From JBCBSS01 sp039819065 (GTDB lineage Bacteria > Bacteroidota > Bacteroidia > Cytophagales > Cyclobacteriaceae), in NCBI GenBank assembly GCA_039819065.1, contig JBCBSS010000175.1, forward strand, positions 1 to 15,361: 15,361 nt of DNA, read 5' to 3'. The notes beneath the pieces were generated by a model, which worked only from the letters and a program-made list of their open reading frames with translations, was not told the origin of the DNA and did no database searches. Numbering within the stretch: position 1 is the first letter of the stretch; each line of letters begins with the position of its first letter. The position numbers and the translations under genes were made by a program. This document shows positions 9,351-15,361 of this stretch, piece after piece.

Positions 9351-9388
9351 TAACAGACTGACCATACTGGCAGTATTTATTAACAGAC
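9351..9388. promoter_or_regulatory. Palindrome flanked by direct repeats upstream of the NRPS
   Basis: TAACAGAC occurs at 9351-9358 and again at 9381-9388. Centred between them is ATACTG-G-CAGTAT (9364-9376), a perfect 6-bp inverted repeat with a one-base centre. The arrangement is nearly symmetrical and lies 54-91 bp upstream of the NRPS ATG, a plausible operator position. No regulator gene is in the window, so this is a structural observation only. Confidence 0.35.
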
Positions 9389-9476
9389 CTGTGATACCTT
9401 ACCTAGATGTATTACAGGCTATCAAAATACATACTGAGATGTATGATTAGTCTTATGACAAATGCTGTTTATTTAA

Positions 9477-9573
9477 TAGTTAATCTCAACGTTAGTCAAA
9501 AACAAGTTATTGATTTTTAAGTAGTTAACCTCTCATTAGCTCGTGATCTAATCAATAATTGTTAGTTAACTCA
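9477..9573 (-). repeat. Three spaced copies of a GAG(n)TTAACTA element
   Basis: On the minus strand, GAG followed by zero or one base and then TTAACTA occurs three times; on the plus strand the copies read TAGTTAACTC (from 9563), TAGTTAACCTC (from 9522) and TAGTTAATCTC (from 9477). The spacings are 41 and 45 bp, about four helical turns. The copies lie about 180-275 bp upstream of the NRPS ATG. The layout would suit a dimeric or multimeric DNA-binding regulator, but the motif is AT-rich and could recur by chance in such sequence. Confidence 0.4.
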
Positions 9574-9618
9574 GTGTTAAATACATTGGAGTGGCTCGCT
9601 TCCACTTATACCGAGTTT

Positions 9619-9650
9619 GGTCTGGCAGGAAAACTTAATCATGCCAGACC
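9619..9650 (-). terminator. Hairpin downstream of the permease, possible terminator
   Basis: GGTCTGGCA (9619-9627) and TGCCAGACC (9642-9650) form a perfect 9-bp inverted repeat with a 14-nt loop, starting 22 nt after the permease stop codon. The position fits a transcription terminator. There is no T-run on the minus-strand 3' side (it continues AAACTCGG), so termination strength is uncertain; it could instead protect mRNA ends. Confidence 0.5.
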
Positions 9651-9672
9651 TCGTCGAATTATTTAAGCTATA

Positions 9673-12093
9673 TTATTCATTACGAATTACTTTCACTGGA
9701 TTAGTTAAAGAGCACTTCAACACTTGATAACTAACTGCAATTATGGCCATCAAGACCACCAATACTAATGGCAATAAATACATCCACCATGTGTTGCCGA
9801 TTTTGAAGGCAAAACCGCTCAGCCATTCATCCATTAGAAAGTAAATGATCGGCATGGCCAACAGGTATGCCAATAATACAAGTTTGATGAAATCGTAAGA
9901 AAGCTTGATGAATACACTTCTCACGCTAGCACCCAATACCTTCCTTATTCCTATTTCTTTTGCTCTTTGAAGAGCACTGTATGATGACAAGCCGAATAAT
10001 CCTAGACTGGCAATGAAAATAGCCAGTGCCGAGAACAGCGTGAACATTTTACCAAACTGCTTCTCCACCTTATATTGCTGATCGAAAAACTCGTCCAGAA
10101 AGAAATATTCAAAGGGATTACCCGCAAACACCTCATTCCATTTTCCTTCAATAAAGGATAAAGTACTGCTAAGATTATCTGTATCCAGTTTGACTGAATA
10201 GAATGAATACAACATTTTCGGATCTCGCAAATAAAAGATTATCGGGTCATATGATTTTTGCAAGGATTGCTGGTTATAGTTTTTGACTACACCAAGCACT
10301 TTATTAACACCAAAGCAATTGATCTTTTGGCCCACAGCGTCTTCGGGGCTTTCAAAGCCAAGTAGCGAAGCAGCCTCTTCATTTATGATTACACTTTCAT
10401 AAAAATGGAGGCCTTTATAGAAGTTTTGGCCGGCTAGAAAATCAACCTCGAAAACATTGAAAAAATCATCATCAACACCGATCAGATAATAGTTGTTAGC
10501 GTCTTCTGCGCGTTCTCCCAAACGCCTCACGTGCCTTTCCCTTAACAGGTTGATCTCTTTCCCAGGTGTTTCGGTAGTGGCCGTCATACCTTGAATCTGG
10601 TGATACTCTTCGATATTCGCTTTGAAGTAGTTTGTCTTTCTAACTGATGTGGAATCTTCGCTCAGAGCGCTGGGGGCTCGTAAGACCACTACTTTTTCAA
10701 TATTGAGTCCGAGGTCTTGATTTTGCATAAAATCCAACTGTCTGTACACTACGAAGGTGCCTACGATCAGGGCAGCAGAGATTACATATTGGAAAATAAC
10801 CAGCCCTTTTCTCAACATGACACCACCTTTAGAAGTGGAAAGCTTACCTTTCAAAACAGCAACCGGTCTAAAACCTGATAATACGAAAGCAGGATAAAGT
10901 CCAGATAATATCCCTCCCGATACAAACCCAAGCAACAACAGCAGCCAAAACGTAGGTTTTAACCAAAGTGTCAATGTCAGTTTGCTTCCAGTAACATCTT
11001 CATAATAGGGCACTATTAATTGAACTATCACTACCGCAGCTATGGCAGCAAGCATGTTAACCAATATCGATTCGGTCAAGAATTGTCTGGTCAGCTGATG
11101 TCTAACTGCTCCCAGTACTTTTCTAACTCCCACTTCTTTGCCACGAGCCAAAGCTTTGGCCGTTGAGAGATTTATATAGTTTACCCAGGCAATGATCAGA
11201 ATAAACACAGCCACAATGCTTAAGAAATATACTACAGTGGCATTTCCATTCACCTTGATTTCTTCCTGTAGTGATGATTTGAGATGGATATCCTTCATAG
11301 GCTGAAGGTAAAATACATCCCCACTGTTCTGGTCAGTCTGCGTATTTTTCTTCACTAACTCTGCGAAACGATCTTCTATTGTTTTAGGGTCGGTTCCTTT
11401 CTCTAATTGTAAGTAAGTGTAAAACTTAGCATACTCCCAGTTATTCATTACAGCTCGTTGTCCGCCCAGCAAGTTCACGGCAGTTGCAAACGAAATTAAG
11501 ATTTCATGGCTCATGTGAGTGTTTCCAGGAAGATCTTGAAAAACACCAGTTACAGATAAGTCAAACTGGTCAGCACCGCTAATCACAGTTAAGGTTTTAT
11601 CCATTGGCTCTTCATCGCCAAAAATCCGCTCGGCCATGCTTTCCGATAGAATGACCGTACCGGGTTTAGATAAAGCAGTTCCCTGATCTCCCTTTACCAA
11701 GGGATGGTTGAAGATGCTCAATAGGGCCTGATCGGCAAAGAGGAAATCGTCAGTATTGTAGTTAACATCTTGATAGGAAAAGATAACGTGCCCATCAATT
11801 TTCCACATCCGTGTGAAATTCAGTACTTCTGGTGAGGTTTCCTTAATGGCGGGCCCTACTGCTGGGTAAGTAACAGCACTTTGGTAGAGTAACTCACCAT
11901 TGAGCTGTTTATCATTTTGAACCCGGAAAATACCATCAGGGTGGTGTTTATCATAACTAAGCTCATTATATACATACTGCGCAATGAGCATGAAACCTGC
12001 CATTCCGATAGCCAGACCAAGAATATTTAGAAATGAAAAAACCTTATTTTTCCAAAGGCTTCTTAATGCTGTTTTAATGTAATTCTTGAACAT
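9673..12093 (-). CDS. FtsX/MacB-type ABC transporter permease, double-domain form
   Basis: Integral inner-membrane protein of 806 residues, the usual size for the large Bacteroidota FtsX-like permeases. It contains two MacB-like periplasmic domains (about 45-285 and 455-680) and two FtsX-type transmembrane units. Probable membrane helices are near 20-42, 286-307, 342-363, 381-403, 430-450, 686-705, 735-755 and 771-792. The coupling motif is duplicated: KEVGVRKVLGA at 319-329 and KEIGIRKVLGA at 712-722, showing internal duplication. Such proteins work with a separate ATPase, usually in mechanotransmission or export of peptides and other substrates; no ATPase gene is present here. The start is firm because an in-frame TAA lies four codons upstream. 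Its place directly before a lipopeptide-type NRPS suggests export or self-protection, but these permeases are numerous in this phylum and the link is inference. Confidence 0.93.
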   Translation of the reverse strand: MFKNYIKTALRSLWKNKVFSFLNILGLAIGMAGFMLIAQYVYNELSYDKHHPDGIFRVQNDKQLNGELLYQSAVTYPAVGPAIKETSPEVLNFTRMWKIDGHVIFSYQDVNYNTDDFLFADQALLSIFNHPLVKGDQGTALSKPGTVILSESMAERIFGDEEPMDKTLTVISGADQFDLSVTGVFQDLPGNTHMSHEILISFATAVNLLGGQRAVMNNWEYAKFYTYLQLEKGTDPKTIEDRFAELVKKNTQTDQNSGDVFYLQPMKDIHLKSSLQEEIKVNGNATVVYFLSIVAVFILIIAWVNYINLSTAKALARGKEVGVRKVLGAVRHQLTRQFLTESILVNMLAAIAAVVIVQLIVPYYEDVTGSKLTLTLWLKPTFWLLLLLGFVSGGILSGLYPAFVLSGFRPVAVLKGKLSTSKGGVMLRKGLVIFQYVISAALIVGTFVVYRQLDFMQNQDLGLNIEKVVVLRAPSALSEDSTSVRKTNYFKANIEEYHQIQGMTATTETPGKEINLLRERHVRRLGERAEDANNYYLIGVDDDFFNVFEVDFLAGQNFYKGLHFYESVIINEEAASLLGFESPEDAVGQKINCFGVNKVLGVVKNYNQQSLQKSYDPIIFYLRDPKMLYSFYSVKLDTDNLSSTLSFIEGKWNEVFAGNPFEYFFLDEFFDQQYKVEKQFGKMFTLFSALAIFIASLGLFGLSSYSALQRAKEIGIRKVLGASVRSVFIKLSYDFIKLVLLAYLLAMPIIYFLMDEWLSGFAFKIGNTWWMYLLPLVLVVLMAIIAVSYQVLKCSLTNPVKVIRNE

Positions 12094-12126
12094 ATAGTTA
12101 GCTTAATTATAATTTTTTATTCTATT

Positions 12127-12164
12127 GTTTATAAACGATTACAAATTAGGATATAGTATCCTAA
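12127..12164 (-). promoter_or_regulatory. Two palindromes upstream of the permease, candidate operators
   Basis: TTAGGATA (12146-12153), a 3-base centre and TATCCTAA (12157-12164) make a perfect 19-bp palindrome ending 53 bp before the permease start codon. Next to it, closer to the gene, GTTTATAAAC (12127-12136) is a perfect 10-bp palindrome. A transcription-factor site in the permease promoter is the simplest reading. The first palindrome could also form an RNA hairpin, but no T-run follows it on the minus strand and it is more than 130 nt past the flavoprotein stop, so I prefer an operator over a terminator. Confidence 0.45.
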
Positions 12165-12266
12165 ATTAAAAACGTCTCCTGCAAATTGATTTTGAAAGTG
12201 TCGACCTGCCTGGAAAACAGATAGACACCTTACTTCAACCGATTAATAGCGAATTACCATTATGCC

Positions 12267-12290
12267 TCTGAAGGTCAAACAAACTTCAGA
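12267..12290 (-). terminator. Hairpin just downstream of the flavoprotein gene
   Basis: TCTGAAG (12267-12273) and CTTCAGA (12284-12290) form a perfect 7-bp inverted repeat with a 10-nt loop, beginning 8 nt after the flavoprotein stop codon. The position suggests a terminator or 3'-end stabiliser. No T-run follows on the minus strand, so this is a moderate call. Confidence 0.45.
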
Positions 12291-12298
12291 ATATTGGC

Positions 12299-13861
12299 TT
12301 ATCGCACCAGGCTCGAAGCTTGTTTGAGCTCGGATTGCAATAGTTCTAGCAATGGTGTTTTGTGAAGCATTTTCTTCCACTCTGCAAACAAGTCTTCAAT
12401 TAAATGTACTTCTGATTTCAGCTCTCCCTCCACATAGTATCGCACTACAGGATGCAGGAATTTGCTTAAATGGGCATTTTTGTAATCATGCCTATCTATG
12501 CGTTTGCTTGATGCATGTTCATTATCATCTAGTTGCGGGCCGTACTCAAGCGTTACAACGTAAAGACGATCTTCCTTATCGGCAATGATATTCTGCACGT
12601 AATCCATAGGCAGATCCTCGTAATAGCGTCCGGATTTCTCATTTTCCTTGACCAGAAAAGCATCACAGAAAAAGCCGAATTGTTGCCATAGTGCAGAGGT
12701 ATAATTAACACGCTCTAACATACGGTTTGCTATTGCTTCCTCATCAAGCACTATTTCTTCAAAGGCTATAGGTTTATCATGATATTTGGCCTTTAAGATT
12801 TTCATAAGGGCTTGTGCATTGTATCTAAAACCATGGACAAAAGATGAAGATGATCTTCTGTAATCCCTCATATGGGTAATGGTACCCGTGAAATACATAT
12901 CAGGCACATTAACAGATTCCCATTCGCATGTTTGCTTCGGATACTTGCCATTCATGGCTAGCTCAGGGTTGCTGGAATCATCATAAATGGAGTCATCAAA
13001 CCTAAACCCAGTACAGGCGATTACCTCGTCATAAAAGATATCTTCGGTTTCAGCTGCCTCATTTTTATACTTCATCGACACCGAATAACCATTGTCCTGT
13101 TTTTTTATTTCAATAATATCAGCATCTAATACAGCATTCTGACATTTAAGATGATAGGTGTCTAGAAAGTTGTTATTGACAGCTCTAAGATTACCAACAT
13201 AATGAGACTTCCATGCCATACGCAATGGCGTTGGGCTACAAATATGCGTTAAAGCAGTGGTATCGGTTAAGTAATCGGCAGTTTCGAAGCCGGAATTACC
13301 TTTACCGATAATCAATACTTTCTTGTTCTCGAATTCCTGCTTATCAAGTGTCAGATCTTCATATAACTTGACGGTCTCTATTCCAGGAATATCAGGTATG
13401 TGGGATTTTCCGAGACCAGTAGCAACAATCAGTCTTTTAGCTTCCCAAACTTTGCCATTGCTGTCTTCTAAGTAAAAGTTAGCATTCTTACTAACTGTTT
13501 TGATGCTTGTATTATAGGCGATGTTGAGCTTATTTTCTTCGGCAAAGTCTTTCAGGTAATCCACATAAATGTCGGCATTGGGAAAGTATTCTTTAGTGTA
13601 CTTCTTGAACTTGAGATCACTATTATCACTGATTAGGGAATTCCAATCCCACCTCATATCCGTTTCAGGCTCATTATCGCCAGTATACACCTTATTTATA
13701 GAAATAAGCGTTCTGTGTACCGGAAACTTCTTGAAGAAAGCTCCCGGATCTGAGTCTCTTTCCAAAATGACATAGTTATAATTGTTTTCTTCCATATAGT
13801 AACCTAGTTGAAGGCCTGATGGTCCTGCACCGAGAATAATGTAATCTAATAGCTTACTCAT
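12299..13861 (-). CDS. FOXRED2-like FAD/NAD(P)-dependent oxidoreductase
   Basis: Soluble 520-residue flavoprotein with no signal peptide or membrane helix. GAGPSGL at residues 11-17 is the FAD-binding Rossmann turn, VATGL at 146-150 the following strand motif, GKGNSGFETAD at 186-196 a second Rossmann fold for NAD(P)H, and ACTGF at 282-286 the late FAD motif. Segments such as LISINKVYTG (52-61), HYVGNLRAVNN (220-230), LDTYHLK (233-239) and FVHGFRYN (341-348) match my memory of eukaryotic FOXRED2/ERFAD, an endoplasmic-reticulum flavoprotein; the bacterial version lacks an ER signal and KDEL-like tail. The substrate is unknown. Known relatives with this fold include flavin monooxygenases, so tailoring of a peptide is possible but unproven. 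Start is fixed by an in-frame TAA six codons upstream. It lies 205 bp before the permease and 249 bp after the peptidase, all on one strand. Confidence 0.88.
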   Translation of the reverse strand: MSKLLDYIILGAGPSGLQLGYYMEENNYNYVILERDSDPGAFFKKFPVHRTLISINKVYTGDNEPETDMRWDWNSLISDNSDLKFKKYTKEYFPNADIYVDYLKDFAEENKLNIAYNTSIKTVSKNANFYLEDSNGKVWEAKRLIVATGLGKSHIPDIPGIETVKLYEDLTLDKQEFENKKVLIIGKGNSGFETADYLTDTTALTHICSPTPLRMAWKSHYVGNLRAVNNNFLDTYHLKCQNAVLDADIIEIKKQDNGYSVSMKYKNEAAETEDIFYDEVIACTGFRFDDSIYDDSSNPELAMNGKYPKQTCEWESVNVPDMYFTGTITHMRDYRRSSSSFVHGFRYNAQALMKILKAKYHDKPIAFEEIVLDEEAIANRMLERVNYTSALWQQFGFFCDAFLVKENEKSGRYYEDLPMDYVQNIIADKEDRLYVVTLEYGPQLDDNEHASSKRIDRHDYKNAHLSKFLHPVVRYYVEGELKSEVHLIEDLFAEWKKMLHKTPLLELLQSELKQASSLVR

Positions 13862-13932
13862 ATTTAAAAACAGTTGTTAGTTTAACTTAGAAAGTTTAAA
13901 GGTTTATGTCTTGATCAATATGATGGCAATAT

Positions 13933-13962
13933 TTACCCATCCCAATACAGTACATTGGGTAA
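13933..13962. repeat. Overlapping alternative inverted repeats upstream of the flavoprotein
   Basis: Two stems share sequence: TTACCCA (13933-13939) can pair with TGGGTAA (13956-13962), while CCCAAT (13941-13946) can pair with ATTGGG (13954-13959) across a 7-nt loop. The two pairings are mutually exclusive. The element is 72-101 bp before the flavoprotein ATG and about 150 nt past the peptidase stop. It may be an operator or an mRNA leader structure; there is no further evidence. Confidence 0.3.
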
Positions 13963-14050
13963 TTTATTCCAGCATATCGAGTTTGTTTCGGTACTCCCTT
14001 TTAGGCTTTACATCCATGAGTTTTGCATTTCACTGGAAGCAAAACCTAAG

Positions 14051-14078
14051 CCTACAGAGATACTTCTATCTCTATAGG
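14051..14078 (-). terminator. Strong hairpin downstream of the M28 peptidase, probable terminator
   Basis: CCTA-c-AGAGATA (14051-14062) pairs with TATCTCT-a-TAGG (14067-14078) around a 4-nt loop, giving a 12-position stem with one mismatch. It starts 32 nt after the peptidase stop codon. On the minus strand the sequence continues CTTAGGTTTTGC, containing a short T-run. A second perfect 7-bp hairpin follows, GTTTTGC/GCAAAAC at 14020-14045 with a 12-nt loop. Together they look like a transcription end point separating the peptidase from the flavoprotein. Confidence 0.6.
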
Positions 14079-14110
14079 GCATTGGTTAGTTTCTTGTCAA
14101 TTGGCGCTGA

Positions 14111-15361
14111 TCACAAATTGGATATCCGCGCAAAAACATGATGACTATTATTAGGCTCGGCTATTGTTACAATTGTGGCAAGCGCAGCTTTAACGACGTC
14201 AGCCATTTTATCAAAGTCTATCTTGTCTATTGTATCTCCTTGCGTATGGTAGTGGGGGCTTCTTGTTGAGCCTCCATCTCCAAGGGATATGGCTTGATAA
14301 CCACGATCCCAAAAACTAACATGATCACTTTGTCTGAGTGATTCCATATCAGAACCAAAGTCAGGGGCAGTTAGGGTTATCGTTTTCAATCCAGGCACAT
14401 ATTTCTTAGCACTGGCATTAAACAAATCGCTAAGCGGTTTTGAAAAGTCATTTGTTGTTTCGACTATAAAGTTGGCCTTATACCCGCTTTCTGATATCTG
14501 GGATACCACGTCAGGAAACAAGCTTTCAAAACCTTCAGGTATAGTTTGGGAATTCGGTTGATCGGAATAATAACCTATCATGTCCATATTAATGATACCT
14601 TTTACCCACATGTTTTTATTGCCCCACAAACTTTTCACATAGAGATTACTGCCCAATAGATTTTCTTCTTCTAAATCGAATGCGACAAAATCCATCGAAT
14701 AATTGAACCCATATTTAGAGATAACCCTGGCTATCTCAAGTAGTCCAGCTACTCCAGAAGCGTTATCGTCAGCCCCGGGAGTATCTTTGACAGTATCATA
14801 ATGGCCTGAAACGATGACGGTAAGGTCTCCATCCAAAGTTCCTTCATAAACTCCGCTATAATTATAGCCCATGTAATCACCATGCTCCACTGGATGCCTA
14901 AACGCTTTCAAGCCATTTCCCTTAAAGTGATTTTTAAGCAATTCCCTGGCCTTGTCGATATTCTTTATTCCCCGAGCGGTTTTATAACTTCTTTCACCAA
15001 CCAACTGCTCCATGTACTCTTTTAATTTAGTGGCGCTTACTTTATCCACGATATCTTGAATATCTACTTTCTGCTGATCGTCAGCGACTAACATGATTTC
15101 GAAATCAGCCAAATCGATTCCCTTACTATCATCAGCTTCCACTCCAAACCCGTGAGGTATGTATTTTACACCTTTATAGCTCCAAGTGATGCTCTTCTTT
15201 TTACCAGGTTTAATTGGATACCCTACATCTCCAGTCGCTGCCTCAGAGCGATCATCAAACTCATACCCACGATTAAATGATGTCTTTAAACTTATCTTAA
15301 TATCATCGCGCTCTTTATCTGCCAGATCATAAGTTACTTTGATCGTTTCCTTTTTCTTATC
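14111..15361 (-). CDS. M28-family zinc metallopeptidase, 3' part (N-terminus beyond right edge)
   Basis: Metallo-aminopeptidase or carboxypeptidase-type hydrolase with two zinc ions. The reading frame stays open to the right edge, so a GTG at 15142 is internal and not the start; 416 codons are visible. The first 90 or so residues (15361-15090) form a beta-rich domain with features common in Bacteroidota secreted proteins (VTYDLAD, TGDVGYPIKPGKKKSITW, FGVEADD). The M28 catalytic domain follows: HYD (14803-14795), ADDNASG shortly after, the glutamate pair in LEEEN, NMDMIGYY, and HYHTQGDT near the C-terminus supply the expected zinc ligands and catalytic glutamate. The protein is probably exported, but its signal peptide is not in view. 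A strong hairpin lies downstream. Whether it belongs with the NRPS cluster is unknown; a role in cleaving a peptide product is possible but unsupported. Confidence 0.92.
   Translation of the reverse strand, partial: DKKKETIKVTYDLADKERDDIKISLKTSFNRGYEFDDRSEAATGDVGYPIKPGKKKSITWSYKGVKYIPHGFGVEADDSKGIDLADFEIMLVADDQQKVDIQDIVDKVSATKLKEYMEQLVGERSYKTARGIKNIDKARELLKNHFKGNGLKAFRHPVEHGDYMGYNYSGVYEGTLDGDLTVIVSGHYDTVKDTPGADDNASGVAGLLEIARVISKYGFNYSMDFVAFDLEEENLLGSNLYVKSLWGNKNMWVKGIINMDMIGYYSDQPNSQTIPEGFESLFPDVVSQISESGYKANFIVETTNDFSKPLSDLFNASAKKYVPGLKTITLTAPDFGSDMESLRQSDHVSFWDRGYQAISLGDGGSTRSPHYHTQGDTIDKIDFDKMADVVKAALATIVTIAEPNNSHHVFARISNL

Larger units (their letters stand above)
9298..9672. promoter_or_regulatory. 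375-bp gene-free region upstream of the NRPS, rich in short repeats
   Basis: AT-rich gap between the permease stop and the NRPS start, holding no convincing gene. It must carry the NRPS promoter unless the synthetase is read through from the permease. I looked on the minus strand for the Bacteroidota -7 element TAnnTTTG and found no exact match, so no promoter is placed. The region contains a hairpin just after the permease, three copies of a TTAACTA element, and a palindrome flanked by two direct repeats; these are listed separately. Confidence 0.6.

Noticed and set aside
9298..9672. A Bacteroidota-type promoter (TTTG, then TAnnTTTG) for the NRPS
   Set aside because: Near matches such as TATTTTGA exist, but none has both elements at the right spacing, so I did not call one.
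12299..13861. Ornithine N-hydroxylase (SidA/PvdA type) and hence a hydroxamate siderophore pathway
   Set aside because: Although A2 predicts ornithine and this gene is a flavoprotein, its segments match the FOXRED2 family better, and no formyl- or acetyl-transferase or siderophore receptor is in the window.
13911..14141. 76-codon plus-strand open frame mostly in the gap between peptidase and flavoprotein
   Set aside because: It overlaps both hairpins and the end of the peptidase gene, and its sequence has no recognisable domain; it is probably a chance open frame.
15140..15142. GTG as start codon of the M28 peptidase
   Set aside because: The frame continues without a stop to the right edge and encodes a plausible beta-sandwich domain, so the GTG is an internal valine codon.

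Overview
The window most likely comes from a member of the Bacteroidota, perhaps a marine or soil Cytophagales-type bacterium. This is an inference from several signs: a roughly 800-residue double-domain FtsX/MacB-type permease of the kind abundant in that phylum; AT-rich start regions with no recognisable Shine-Dalgarno sequence; moderate GC (about 35-43 % in blocks I counted away from the left end); and a metallopeptidase with a Bacteroidota-style beta-sandwich domain at its N-terminal side. No rRNA, tRNA, CRISPR or insertion sequence was found. All four genes lie on the minus strand, so transcription runs from right to left.

Layout, in transcription order: (1) 15361-14111, a zinc M28-family metallopeptidase whose N-terminus lies beyond the right edge, followed by a strong hairpin. 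(2) 13861-12299, a two-Rossmann flavoprotein that strongly resembles the eukaryotic FOXRED2/ERFAD family. (3) 12093-9673, an 8-TM FtsX/MacB-type permease with no ATPase in the window, preceded by a perfect 19-bp palindrome. (4) 9297-1, the first 3099 codons of a nonribosomal peptide synthetase (NRPS) that continues past the left edge. The 375-bp gap before the NRPS holds several repeats and palindromes that look regulatory.

The NRPS reads: acyl-AMP ligase, acyl-carrier-like domain, C-A-PCP, C-A-PCP, then a third C domain cut by the edge. The adenylation pockets read by hand are D-T-E-S-I-G-T-V-C-K (basic residue, lysine-like) and D-V-G-E-I-G-T-I-D-K (one change from the classical ornithine code). 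The expected product therefore starts with a fatty-acyl group followed by two basic amino acids, i.e. the head of a cationic lipopeptide. The permease may export it or protect against it, and the flavoprotein may tailor it. These links are inferred from position only, because gaps of 205-375 bp separate the genes.

The most unusual structural signal is a sharp GC step inside the NRPS reading frame. From about position 1060 to the left edge, GC rises from about 35 % to about 52-67 %, exactly at the PCP-to-C linker. This suggests that the third C domain, and perhaps everything after it, was acquired by module exchange or recombination.
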